From positions 5,612,001 to 5,676,000 of the forward strand of contig JARFIW010001469.1 of assembly GCA_036346225.1 (NCBI GenBank): a stretch of 64,000 bases of DNA, written 5' to 3'. The notes beneath the pieces are model-generated. The model was not told where the DNA came from, ran no database searches, and saw only the letters and a list, made by a program, of their open reading frames with translations. The position numbers and the translations under genes are program-made. Positions 1 through 10,945 of the stretch are shown here, one piece after another. The DNA comes from Platerodrilus igneus (taxonomy: Eukaryota > Arthropoda > Insecta > Coleoptera > Lycidae). Every line of letters begins with the position of its first letter. The first letter of the stretch is position 1.

Positions 1-1168
1 CAAAAAATGCACATTTAATTAAACTACTAATAATGAAGTTTCATAAAACTCTTCATCATAGTGGTGTTAATGCAACACTATATGAATTACGTAAACGATT
101 TTGGATTGTACGAGGACGGCAATTAATAAAGTCCGTTTTAGCAAGGTATGTTATCTGTAAACGACTTCGTGCAAAATCAGGGTCGCATTCCTTCGCGCCG
201 TTACCTAGAAATCGAATACAGCAAACAAAGCCCTTTGAAGTGACAGGTTTAGACTTCGCCGGACCGTTGTATTTTAAAGATAGTTATCACTCAAAACCAT
301 GTTATGTGCTTTTATTTACCTGCGCTGTTATACGAGCACTTTATCTAGAGATTGTTTTGAAAATGGATGTTGCGTCTACAATCAGTGCATGTAAACGGTT
401 CTTTGCCAGTAGAGGGATTCCTAAGGTCATTTACTCAGATAACGCCAAAACATTTAAAAGAATATCACGTGAAATATCGACCTTAAACGAAGTGATGGCG
501 AGTACAGAATTGATCGAGTTGTGAACAGTCACCAAATAAAGTGGAAGTTTATAGTAGAGCGAGCGGCTTGGCACGGAGGATTTTACGAGCGACTTGTAAA
601 AAGTGTAAAAAACGCCCTTAGGGCTACGATAGGACGTTCTTTACTAAATTTAGATCAACTAAATACACTCATTACCGAGGTTGAAGCAACAATAAACGTC
701 CGCCCGCTCACATACCTAGGTAGTGAACCTATAGATTTAATGCCGTTAACCCTTTCGCATTTTTTATTGGGACCCGCTTTGGCTACTATTCCTTTTGTTG
801 ACCGTGTTATTAATGGAGATGAGATTCGTAGGCTATGGAAGCAGAGAACAAACGTTATAGACTACTTTTGGAAAAGATGGAGCGCAGAATATTTACAATT
901 ATTAAGAGGAGCTCATCACAACGTGAATGCGCGTGAGTGTGCGATCAAGCAAGGAGATGTCGTATTAATACATGGAAATGATAAGCGACGGTTATTGTGG
1001 AAATTAGGGTTGGTGAAAGACGTGATAAACGGCCGTGATGGCAAAGTGCGTGCCTGTTACGTTAAGATTGCGAATGGCACCGTAATTAGGCGCCCAATAC
1101 AATTATTGTATCCTTTAAAAATAAGAAGTGATAAGCTAAGTTGTACCGCCGCGCCGGAGGATGTGTAA
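1..1168 (+). pseudogene. pol: BEL/Pao retrotransposon pol, integrase and C-terminal domain (5' cut by window)
   Basis: This is the C-terminal part of a BEL/Pao LTR-retrotransposon polyprotein. Residues from position 33 give an integrase zinc-binding region (HKTLHHSG...), although only one Cys of the usual CxxC survives (YVICKRL). The catalytic core follows: Asp in VTGLDFAGP, Asp in VIYSDNAK, and Glu in the second frame at FYERLVKSVK. A DUF5641-like C-terminal region (RRLWKQRTNVIDYFWKRW, then GDVVLIHGN) ends at a stop at 1168. The frame shifts by one near 521-524, where the first frame stops and the second resumes with NSHQIKW, so it is not a functional gene. The family call is secure; host domestication is not suggested because of the frameshift and adjoining LTR-like sequence. 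Confidence 0.9.
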
Positions 1169-1352
1169 AATATTTCAGGCCTTCTGCGTGCGTCGATAGA
1201 CCTAAGGGTAGTAGAGGGAGTAAGTAAGGGGTTCCTGTAACTTGTTCAAAGATACAGAAGAACGTAAGAAGCTCTCATGATGTGTAGTCGCTTAGCTTGA
1301 TTTATATTTAAATAAACCTTTCTTTAAACTTGATGTTGTTTATTGCATTACA
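1162..1352 (+). repeat. Putative short 3' LTR of the BEL/Pao element
   Basis: Directly after the pol stop, a segment starts with TGTAA (1164) and ends with TTACA (1348-1352), a 5-bp inverted end pair typical of LTRs. It is preceded by a short purine run (cggagga) that could be the polypurine tract. It contains an AATAAA-like signal (aaataaacc near 1310). At about 190 bp it is short for this clade. No 5' partner is in the window, so the call rests on position and ends only. Confidence 0.45.
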
Positions 1353-1780
1353 AATGCCACTCCTGTCTCATATAGTTTCTTAACGGTAACCGTTCCTATT
1401 CAAACTCAGTTGCAGCAGTTTTGGCAAATCTAAGAGAACTATGCGCCCAAAAAACCTATGACTAATGAAGAAATCCAATGCAAAACATTTCCTTAAAACC
1501 TTTACTCGTGACGCATCTGGTAAATTTGTGGTAAGATTACCTTTAAAGGATAATTATAATACACTCGCTGATTCTGAAGAAACGGCAACTTAGCGATATT
1601 ATTCGATAGAAAGGAAACTAGATAAAAATCCTGAACTCAAGAAGCAATACTTTGACTTTATGAATGAATACTTAAAACTAGGTCATATGGTTAAAATAAA
1701 TCCTAGAGAAAACGGCCCTTTTCCGATTTATTATTTACCGCACCATTCTGTACAAAAGAAGGATACTACATTTGATTTGT
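1353..1780 (+). pseudogene. pol: BEL/Pao pol fragment, region just upstream of RT
   Basis: A second BEL/Pao piece lies after the putative LTR. Translation in shifting frames gives QTQLQQFWQ, then TRDASGKFVVRLPLKDNY, then ERKLDKNPELKKQYFDFMNE and LGHMVKINP, then YYLPHHSV. This is the conserved segment just N-terminal to the Pao reverse transcriptase. There is an in-frame stop near 1591 and frameshifts near 1435-1480. The order (integrase end, LTR, then an earlier pol segment) means it belongs to a different copy, possibly a head-to-tail neighbour. Its 3' side meets a SINE at 1781. Confidence 0.8.
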
Positions 1781-2062
1781 AATGCTCCACCCGAAGGTAC
1801 TACATTGGCCAGGAAACCGAGTTGTTTACCTGGCAAATTTTGAATTTTGCCGAACCCTTGTTGTTCCAAGCAAGGTAGGGAACTTTAACATGCATGACAG
1901 CACTCACACACTGAACTTCTATTTTACCTCTCATCCGAACGAGGGCGTATTTTTGTGAAAAATGCCCGTCTAACATTTTCAAGAGTGCCGTCTCGGGATT
2001 CGAACCCGAAACCTTTGGGCGTAGTAGTTACACATATACCAACTACGCCACAGAGTCGACGG
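1781..2062 (-). mobile_element. tRNA-derived SINE, copy 1 (minus strand)
   Basis: Read on the minus strand, the head holds an A-box-like TGGCGTAGTTGG (about 2040-2052) and a perfect B box GGGTTCGAATCCCG (about 1995-2008), spaced as in a tRNA. The rest is a non-tRNA body shared with the copy at 5005-5304, including the conserved tail complementary to aatgctccac (1781-1790). No clean target duplication is visible. It abuts a BEL/Pao fragment. It is not a functional tRNA, because the stems do not pair properly and a long body follows. Confidence 0.82.
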
Positions 2063-2532
2063 TTTCGTCAATGACAACAGTTATATGTATATCGCCGTCA
2101 TAGAGCGAAAGATCATTAACTAACAAATTCATACTTCTGTGATAATGACGTTTCGGTTGCGGTGATATTGAATGTCTATTATAAAATCAAGTTTACAATC
2201 AATAGTATCTATCTCTAGCATTATAGTCACATTTTTAAAATGTTTTATTATGATTGAAAAACATTAAAAATAGGTTTAATTATTTTTTGTCGTATCAAAA
2301 TACTATCGGGTAAGTAGTTAAGAAAAAATAGACCGTATAGTGAATTTTGATAAACTATAATGATTATGATAACAAGTTACTGTTATGTAATCAGAAACAT
2401 TTTTTAATTGTAAAGAAAACACACTTATTTTAAAAAATAATAACCTGTGTATTTTGCACACATTAAACGAGAACAAAAGTGTCATGAAATTTACATGTGG
2501 TTTCTAGTTTTTAAGTAATTCATTCCAGTAAA
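2063..2532. other. AT-rich non-coding stretch
   Basis: No coding, RNA or repeat signature is recognised here. Confidence 0.5.
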
Positions 2533-3262
2533 TCAATTTTTTTTTATTTTCCGAGTACAAATCTTCCTCAACATTTGGCTCAGAGACTCATCTTTTTTCG
2601 TTCCTAATTCAGATAAATCTTTACACCAAGTATGCAATTTACTTGGGATGATTCCATTATTGCAAAACCTCACTAAATCCTTCTTTTTAGGACTAGTAAT
2701 AGTCAATGGTTTTTGGTATTCTTTGAGATAAGTGGTAATACCGTTGGCAATTCTAGGAAAGTTTTTATAAGGTTCAATAGACTCACTCTTGACTGCCTTT
2801 CGTAGTTTACGTTTCAAGTATCTTGTCCGGGGTTGAGGTAAATTGATCAATGACATACTGGTACTGTGAACTGAAGACTACCGTTTATGTATTGCTTCCA
2901 CATCTGTATATACATCAAGCATTGTATATGGATCAGTATGATCATAATGAAATTTAATAATCCCTCGGCTATCTTTTTCCTATCGCAAGTATTTTAGTTT
3001 TAACCATTGCATGGTTTAACGATCTTCGTGTATGAAACGATTTTTTATTAGCTTTAAATCCCAAAACTTTCAAGTCCAGATTGTCATCAAAGAAAACTTC
3101 TTGTATTTTATACAGTTCTGCTTTTTTGTTATTTCTTGTAGATTTAGCACCCAACATAATATTCTTCCAATCAATCAATCCTTGAATATGCAGAAATAAA
3201 TCATCTCTTCTCATTTTCGATTGTGCTATGCATGCTGATGACCTCCATTTCCAATTGACCAA
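2533..3262 (-). pseudogene. Unidentified broken ORF pair
   Basis: Two minus-strand ORFs lie head to tail: 3262-2969 (97 aa) and 2856-2533 (107 aa). The second stays open upstream, in frame, through HYDHTDPYTMLDVYTDVE apart from one TAG, so it is part of a longer degraded frame. Its C-terminal part is Lys-rich and includes a segment CNNGIIPSKLHTWCKDL that looks protein-like rather than random. I do not recognise the family; a transposon-derived protein is possible given the neighbours. No start, promoter or partner supports a living gene. Confidence 0.3.
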
Positions 3263-3389
3263 GTGACCAAAAATAAATTACTGGTAATATTCTCAAACAA
3301 GAACATAAAAAGTGAACGTTCCCATAAATTCTCATAAATTTCCAAAATATTGCGTGCATCATTCATAAGGAGAAAACAATAGAAAAAAA

Positions 3390-4495
3390 GGAAAGCGTGT
3401 ATATAGGGTTTGTAGATCTGGAAAAAGCATTTGACAATGTAAAATGGAAAAAAGGTTCGAAATACTCAAAAAGATTGGAATGAGTTATAAAGATAGACGG
3501 ATAGTACATAGCTGATACAAAGAGCAAACAGGAGTAATAGAATTAGAGCAGGAACGTAGAGAAGTAAACATCAGGAAAGGGGTGAAACAGGGATGTTCCC
3601 TATCCCCATTATCGCCATTAATTTTTAACTTTTACATTGAAGAGGCAATGAATACTGTCAAATGCAAGAAGACATTTGGAATTATTATGCAGGGACAAAA
3701 AATTGATATGCTTAGATTTGCAGATGATATAGCGGTATTAGCATCTAGCAAGGAAGAGTTAGAATCTGCTCTCAATGAAATGGAAACGGTTCTAACAGAG
3801 AGATACGGTATGAAAATTAACAAAAGTAAAACTAAAGTACTAGTATGCAAAGGAGGCAAAAATAAATCAAAAACAAGAATACAAATATGTAACACGAACT
3901 TACAAGAGGTTAAGGATTTCTGCTACCTAGGAAGCCAAATAACGCAAGATGGGAAAAGCACAAAAGATATAAAACAAAGATTAGCACAAGGTCGTGCTAC
4001 ATTTAACAAGAAAAAGCAACTACTGTGTTCAACGATAACAAACATAGAAACAAGGAAAAGATTGCTTAAAACATATGCATGGGGCACAGCACTGTACGGC
4101 TGTGAAACCTGGACAGTAGGAGAAGCAGACAAGAAAAAGGTAGAAGCCTTTGAAATGTGGTGCTACAGACGATTGATGAAGATATCATGGACAGACAAAG
4201 TTAAGAACGAAGAAGTACTAAAAATGGTAGGGGAAGAAAGAAATATGTGGAAAACGGTAAAAAATAGGAGAGATAGGATGATAGGCCACATACTACGGCA
4301 TGAGGGAATAGTGCGGAATATACCAGAAGCAGAGATAGGAAAAAAGAGGTAGACCTAGGTTAGACTACTGCACACAGATAGTGAAAGATGTAGGCTGTAG
4401 GAGTTTCAGGGAAATGTGTAGGCTAGCTCAGAATAGAAATCAATAGAGGTACGCATCCAACCAATCCCAAGATGGATAAACTAACGACGAAAAAA
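3390..4495 (+). pseudogene. Non-LTR retrotransposon (LINE) reverse transcriptase, 5'-truncated
   Basis: This is the C-terminal half of a LINE reverse transcriptase. An upstream broken part reads VYIGFVDLEKAFDNVKW (about 3397-3447), then VNIRKGVKQGCSLSPL. The main open frame (3582-4352, 256 aa) carries the catalytic box LRFADDIAVLAS, then GMKINKSKTKVLV and CYLGSQITQDG, and the C-terminal block ALYGCETWTVG...FEMWCYRRLMKISW typical of arthropod LINEs often annotated as craniofacial development protein 2-like. A frameshift at about 4350 is followed by the C-terminal tail. 5' truncation is normal for target-primed insertion. The clade cannot be fixed by eye. Confidence 0.88.
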
Positions 4496-5390
4496 TAACT
4501 GTCCTTAAACATAATGATTATTATAAGTAACTACAAGAATTGGTTGAGCAATATTCTCGAATAATGTTAAGTGTGTGAAAGGATATACTGGAAAACCATT
4601 ACTTCGAAAAATGTCTAAGTGTTGGGGAATCTTGGTAGCCACAGGTTGCTTAACCCCCTTCACTGAATCTCGGTGAAATAGGGCATAAAATTAGAAAACA
4701 ATAGAAGGGGAACGAGCTGTATACACATGCTGTGTGAGAAATTCAGGAACTGTGTAAGCTAGCTCAGAATATAAATAAGTGCAGGTACGTGTCCAACCAG
4801 TTTTGAGACGGAAAACCTAATGACGAAAAAATAAGCGCAGATAAATCTGATGATTATTATAAACAACTAGTTGTTGGTTGCAAAATACCTGCAACTAATG
4901 ATGACTGTGCGAAAAGATATATTGGAAAATATATTAAATTTGGTAAATGGTTAAGTGTTGGGGGAACTTGGCAGCCACAGACTGCTTACCTCCCTTCACA
5001 ACCGTTCATTTTACATTTCCAATGCTCCACCTGTAAGTACTACATTGGCCAGGAGGCGAGTTTTTTGTTGCCTGGAAATTTAGAATTTTGCCGAACCCTT
5101 GCCGTTCCAGGCAAGGTAGGGATCTTTAACGTGCGTGACAACACTCACACACGGGACCTCCATTTAACCTCTCATCCGAACGAGGGCGTAATTTTTGTGA
5201 AAAATGCGCACCTGCCATTTCTCAAGCAGTCGGCCGTGTCGGGATTTGAACCCGGGACCTTGGGATCCGTAGTCTTACGCTTACTACATTGATCCACGGT
5301 GACGCCTCCCTTCACAACCGCTGAAGGTCGGAGAAATAGGGTATATAATTGTAAAACAATAGAAGGTGACCGAACTGTATCTAACAAGAA
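4484..5390 (+). repeat. Tandem copies of LINE 3' tail plus flanking segment
   Basis: Two related copies of a segment of about 240 bp occur: about 4484-4739 and about 4820-5390 (the second interrupted by a SINE). Shared landmarks are gacgaaaaaataa, tgattattataa, taagtgttgggg, cagccacag and gaaatagggtata/cataaaatt. Between them (about 4739-4840) is another copy of the LINE 3' coding tail (gtaagctagctcagaat). The arrangement, LINE tail-segment-LINE tail-segment-LINE tail, points to tandem duplication by unequal exchange. Confidence 0.7.
4989..5320 (-). mobile_element. tRNA-derived SINE, copy 2, with 16-bp target site duplication
   Basis: The SINE spans 5005-5304 on the minus strand. It is flanked by an exact 16-bp direct repeat, cctcccttcacaaccg, at 4989-5004 and 5305-5320. 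The head (right end) has a B box matching GGTTCAAATCC and an anticodon-arm-like GACTACGGATC resembling tRNA-Arg(ACG); the tail (left end) reads A-rich on the minus strand. The length of about 300 bp and the long duplication fit LINE-driven retroposition. The body matches copy 1 (1781-2062). It interrupts one unit of the LINE-tail repeat, so it is younger than that repeat. Confidence 0.9.
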
Positions 5391-5865
5391 AGAACAGCGC
5401 CTATGAGGAAAAACAACAAACATAGAACAAGAAGAAAATTGTTGAAAGCATATGTGTGGGGCACAGCACAGTATGCCTATAAAATACGGGTAGCCTGAAA
5501 CGCAGACAGACAGAAAAACGGTAGCAGCCTTTTACAATGCCGTGTTTCAGATGTATAAGAACGATAACATGGACAGACAAAGATACTAACAAATAGGTTA
5601 TAGAAATAGTAGGTGAACAAGGATATCTGATGAAAAAGATAAGAGAAATAGAAGGGCAGAATACGTTCTAAGGCATTTTTGGGGAATAGTATGGAATATA
5701 TTACAAGCAGAGATAGGAAAAAAAGAGGTAGAAGTAGACCTAGATCAGATAGTTATAGATGCAGACTGTGCAAATTTCAAGGAAATCTGTAGGTTAGTTC
5801 AGAATAGGAAACAATGATGGTACGCGTCTAACCAGTTCCAGGACTGAAGACCTAATGATGATGAG
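5375..5865 (+). pseudogene. LINE RT C-terminal fragment, heavily decayed
   Basis: This is a diverged copy of the RT end seen at 4020-4470: nucleotide matches include aaaattgttgaaagcatatg, gtgtggggcacagcaca, acatggacagacaaag, and the tail ggttagttcagaatagg. Translation gives TWTDKDTNK and VGEQGY between multiple stops. It closes the LINE-tail tandem array. Confidence 0.75.
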
Positions 5866-6759
5866 ATTTGGATAGTATTATCCCTCCCCTTTTACTTGCG
5901 CGTGTGTCTTGTTGACCGGACATATTCCAAAATCAACGCTACGGATACCATTATTCAAACCCTATTTTTAATTTTTGTTCTAGTTTGTTAGATTTTTATT
6001 TAGGATACATTAATTTTGAAGTTAGATTAGATCTGAAGCACGTTTATATTTTCGCGTTTAAACCCAATGTAGTACCTTCGGTTGGAGCAATGGGGACGTG
6101 GCCGCAAGTATAGCGGTCCTTATTCAAATTATAATGTCAAATATGTACGAGAGAAACTGACCAATGGGAAGTTTACAAACACCACTAACGTTGCAAAACG
6201 TCAGTTGAGTTGCTACGTACATTGACGTAACATAAAAAAAAAAGAAAAAAAATTGAGAAAAAGAAAGAGAAAGAAAGTAAGTCCGGGCTCAGGCGGCGAG
6301 TGGGCGGGGTCTTATACCTATAGCTAAAGTAACAAAAAAAACCTGAAATAAATAGAAAAAAATATATACACACTCACTCATTCACAACACAAAACATACA
6401 ACAGAAAAGAAAGAACTTATAATTAAAACAAAATATATATACAAAACCGTACTCCCAAACCCAACCCCAAAAAAAGTCAATATCCCCAATTTATATATAC
6501 ATTATAAACACCCCTTAAGCATAACAAAAAAAATTACCCATAAAAATGGCGAGCTGTAGCTTTTAGGCCACTCCCCCTTACAGTAATTAGAAAAAAAGAA
6601 AGAACTACACGCAACCCTAAAAACCACAGCTCTAAACCATCGTAAAAGTAAAATTAAACTAAGTTTACGAACATGTATAGTACTTATCAAACAAAAAAAA
6701 CAGTAAATACCCAAAATCGTTCAATAATTTTCATATACAAAAAAAAGTCAAATTTTGAA
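5866..6759. other. AT-rich non-coding stretch with purine runs
   Basis: No gene is recognised. A 25-bp SINE tail fragment lies at 6066-6090. Purine-rich and A-rich low-complexity tracts lie around 6230-6300 and 6340-6480. Confidence 0.5.
6066..6090 (+). mobile_element. SINE tail fragment
   Basis: The sequence aatgtagtaccttcggttgg and following bases is the reverse complement of the tail end of the two SINE copies at 1781 and 5021. It is therefore a plus-strand relic of the same family. Confidence 0.6.
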
Positions 6760-6975
6760 ATGGCATCACAGGCGTTCTTGTTCCGCGGTAAGAAGCGGAT
6801 ACAAAGAAAAAAACAAGAAGGACTCACCCTCGAGTTCCTGACATCGGGGAGAAGGCTGTCGCTGGTCCGCCTCAACGAGCAGGCACGCTTACGGCCAAGC
6901 GGAGCAGATTGGACTTTGCAGTCCCCCAAAAGAAACGCCGCTCAAGGGATCAACGCGTCCCCCGCAGGAAGCTAG
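6760..6975. other. GC-rich, exon-like island
   Basis: This stretch is markedly richer in G+C and CpG than its surroundings. On the minus strand it ends in a strong splice-donor-like sequence (reverse complement of 6822-6828, GGTGAGT), so it could be a 5' exon of a gene reading leftwards. A plus-strand frame (to MDNA stop at 6975) is also open but has no recognised domain. No acceptor or partner exon was identified. An exon of an unseen host gene or a transposon promoter region are both possible. Confidence 0.25.
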
Positions 6976-9551
6976 AATGGTTACAAACAACAAATTAATT
7001 TATTGAAGCCGCAAAAAATATTGTTTTATATCAACTCTATATACTTACCACGCTAAATAAGGCGTGCCGGAAATTTACATGAAAATAACGAACGAAGCCA
7101 ACCAACTTGTTGTCTAGTTGATTATCGAACAGCAAATGAATATTACATGTGTTAGGCACCAAAGCAAGGAAATAAACCATGAAAACCCTAGTTTTATTAA
7201 AATAAATTCGCCGAATTTTTTAACAAGGGAAAACACACTAGCTTTTAAGTATTAAAATACTTGGAAAATCGTCTAGCTAATTAAGGCGTAAATTCCACAG
7301 GACGAAATTCTGAGAAAGGATATTGATTTTTAATTACCATACAAATTTTAATATACGAAAGGGTTATTTTTAATTAATGGGGAGTTAATTGTTGTGTTGA
7401 ACGCCAAATGAATTTAAGATCAAAATTATTGTATAAACAATAATTAACTATTTACGAAAATGAACGTAACAGAGTGATTACAATGTTTCCAAGGCTAACC
7501 TGACCAAAGATGGGTTTCAATTGAACAAGCCTCGTAGTTAAATTACTTACTTTTTGTAATTCGATAAATCAACTTTGGTATCTTTGGGTGCTAGAAATAT
7601 ACTTAAAAACTGTTACTATGCTGTAATGGGTTTTACGTGAGTGTTATTGCGGGGCAGTTTTATGATACATTCGTTAAACTGGATCTACTTTAATTTTTGA
7701 GCGTTGGTTTGCGTGAGTTCGTTTGGAATAACTAATACAAACCTAACCGGTCAGTTAAACAATGTTTATGCCGTTATAGGTTCTTGAACCAATGCTTTCT
7801 TGGTGGTGATACAAAAATCTCACATTGATGTTGCAACACTTTTGTCTAGCTACCGTTGTATGCAGATTAGGTTGTAACAATTTTTTTGACGACTACAAAT
7901 CTTTTTCAAATTATTTATAAAATACACGGCATTTTCTATTTAAACAAACAATTAAATTTTGCAATGTAAATAAATATTTAGATCAGGGCCGTGTACTCCA
8001 ATCACAAGCTGAATATTAGTTTATAGTATTGGTTTAGTTACTATTAGTAAACGTTAATCGTTTGAATTGCAACTCCAATATCAGGCGATTTTGATGCGAG
8101 TTCTGCGCATCTAACGGACGATTCAGTCAGGCACGGCCACTTGTGGAATCACAATCACCATGCAGTTGAATAAAGTTCTCGCCAGCAACCTGCGTGTAGC
8201 GATAGGTGATGCCGCTTGACCAAGTACAAGATGCACTTGCTTTTCTGTATACTTTAATAATGCGCTCTATGGATTTGTGATAATGAATTCCTTAAATTTG
8301 TTAATTTTGATTTCACTGAATTTATAAAATGTGCTCTGTGGATTTTCTAGTTATGGTCTTATAGAATTTCCAATAATAATTTCTTTAAAATTTATTAATA
8401 TTAATTTCAATTAACTTATTAAAAAATTAACAAATGGTTGGCGAAATTTGGTCTTTGTAATTATCAAGTCTATTCTCACTAACGTAAATGTAATAATGTT
8501 TATTCTGGACATTAAGCAATGATAAGATTGCGAGCTTACAAGTTCAGATACCGTATTTAATTTTCCAATTACCCTTAAATAATTTGTCTTTAACACAAGT
8601 AAAGAAACGCGGAAAATGATGTACTTTGAATAGCCTGTTTTATGGTTCGATTTTGTTTCGATTTGCAAAAAGAAATGCACATCAAGTTCGTGTAAATGGT
8701 TCCAGTAAACATCCTGTGTATTACGCAATAAAATGTGGACAATACGTTGACGTCATTTGTTTGTCAAAAGATCACAGGCCAGCACATCTGGATTCGACAA
8801 CGTAATTGTTTTAATGTAATTTAAAACAACAGTTTGCAAGGTAAGCGTTTTTCTATCACATTGACACGACTACAGCTGTTCGCCTATTTTAACAGCGAGG
8901 CAGGTAATCGAAAACAACATTGTAACAATTTCTGATTCTTGTTTTACTATGTAATTACCAAAACTTTTGCTATTTAGAATTTATTACTGTTTGAATCAAG
9001 GATTATATATGATATTATTACAAATGAATATGAATACCTTTATTTAATTCTAACAAAGTATTTCATTCAAATTCAACCACACCTTAAGTAATTACGAGAA
9101 CTAATATTTTTAGTCTGTGAATGTTTAATACACATATGTAAACCAAGGTAACAGATCTGTGTATTTTGGGTAGTTAATTTGGAAAGCCTTGTAAAAATGT
9201 TTAATACGTTATTGATATTTTTTATTCTTAGTAAAGACAGTCGTAATTTTCATATTCAATCATTGTGTTGAAGACTTTAGACCACATTTGTGATGTATGT
9301 TTTGTACATAAAACTCCATTACTTAGAAAGCAAAATTTTAATTAAAGAACAACCATTAAATTCAATTGCATAATTGTTTTATTTTGGACAAGTGAGTTCA
9401 AAGATAGGGTAATTGAGTTAAAAAGATAAAAAGATATAAATACCATTTCATAAAAGTAAAGTCTATAACAGTGACTTGATTAAGAAGCACTAAACAACAC
9501 CTTCAAGAAGCTTAATGCCTAAATTGGTTCATATAATAATGTTTAAATTGT
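6976..9551. other. AT-rich non-coding region, probably partly transposon
   Basis: There is no convincing ORF. A less AT-rich patch at about 8080-8230 (gcgcatctaacgg and neighbours) weakly resembles the 5' part of the element at 49592-51300, so the repeat core at 9552 may belong to a longer element beginning near 8 kb. Nothing else is recognised. Confidence 0.4.
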
Positions 9552-9990
9552 TGATATAAATGGCTATTCTTTTTCTCGTAGTATAAGGTAGCAAGAGTAC
9601 TTCTCTCGTGTCCTTCATTGTTATATTAATAATATTTTCTTTACAGCTCCTGCTTTAGAGGTAAGTAAGATATTTCTCTCTAAGGACTTCCAAGTCCTCC
9701 CTTAGGGCAAACCCGTGATTAAAAAATTTAAGGACTTGGTGGCGCCCCTTTTGCACCCCTATTTTAGTATTACTAGAGTCAGTAAGTAAACAATGTTTTG
9801 TCGTAAAACCCACGACCACTCCTCATAAGCTCTACCCGAGGAATAGACCCCTAGCTTAGTCGGAAGAATGTCGAGATATCTTCACCATAAGAACATCTCC
9901 AATTTAGCCATAGGCTAATAATTTACACCCCCATATATTTTATATTACACGGTAAGATGAGGTAAGTACATTGCAGTCACCAAAAACTCT
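9552..9990 (+). repeat. Repeat core E1a
   Basis: This is a conserved module, near-identical at 28596-29010 and 43606-44012 and diverged inside the insertions at 38075-39958 and 49592-51300. It contains a hairpin (ggacttccaagtcc at about 9687-9700), the motif cttggtggcgcc (about 9735), and ctctacccgaggaatagacc (about 9830). A strong acceptor (ttttctttacag, ending 9646) and donor (gtaagtaag from 9661) bracket 14 nt. The class of the element is not determined. Confidence 0.6.
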
Positions 9991-10204
9991 TAATTCATAA
10001 TATTTGTAAACTTTTATTTAAAAAATTTATAACTTTTCAGTCATGTATAGTAACGGTAAAGGTTAATTTAAATAAATACTTAGGGGTTGTTCATATGTGC
10101 ACACACTAAATTTAAATCTTCTTTCAAATTTATCCAATAAACAACAAACAGTTAAACGAAAGCGAATTAAGTTTCTTTTCTAATAAGTTATTGAAGCTCA
10201 ACAC

Positions 10205-10378
10205 AAACTGACGTGATTATAGGAACGCATTTTTGCAAACAGACGTTCTTTTGTATGGAAGTGCACTATATGTAAATAAACATTTCTTAATATGCGTTCA
10301 TGTATTTTCTTGACCCTTTTTAAAACGCCTAATTATGTAAAAAGCATGCACACCGTCATCGTTAGGGACGGATAACAC
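10205..10378 (-). pseudogene. Degenerate zinc-finger remnants, 3' end of unit 1 array
   Basis: On the minus strand this stretch still shows a finger linker (HTKERLFAKM) and a finger-like helix (GVLKRVKKIHERI), with stops and lost Cys residues. The same remnant occurs in units 2 and 3. In unit 1 it is separated from its array by the fold-back insertion. Confidence 0.5.
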
Positions 10379-10945
10379 ATAAGAGTAGGAGGAATACAGG
10401 CATTTTGCCGCCTCATTTTCTCCCAAATCCCACATTTCCTCCCACATTAACATGTAAATCCCCACAAGGAGGAAATGTGGTGGAGGGACTCCTAGAAGGA
10501 AATGCGGAGATGTTAATTCCCATAAGGAGGAAATGCGGAGATTCATCTCCACATTTCCACAAGCATCCACATTTCCACACACATCTGAAACAAATAGCTT
10601 TCTTTGACTAGCCATTGCATCTATCGAGATAAACCTGTCTTGTTTGGTATCAATTAATATTAGATTCTTCTCAGCTACCTGAATCTTTAGGAATTTTTTA
10701 GATTGCATCATCCCCCAGAGAACTACAATCATTTTAAGATTTTTTGCCGATAGCGATTTTATGATCGTCCTTGTAAATTTTTTAACTATGTGACGCATCT
10801 TGTTAGTCTAGAATTTTACGCAGAATCCGAATCTGCAAACAGATTTAAAATCCAACCACCCCTTACAAAGTTATACCCCTATAAAGTCCTGAACCTCTAA
10901 ATTTTGCTCTTTGCTCCCACATCTGAACCAAATAATTTTCTTTGA

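Noticed and set aside
1981..2062. A tRNA gene (also 5225-5304)
   Set aside because: The A and B boxes are present but the stems do not pair cleanly and a SINE body and tail follow.
10298..10798. 166-codon minus-strand ORF
   Set aside because: It crosses the fold-back element's end into the degenerate finger flank, and its mirror in the right arm differs; it is a chance frame.
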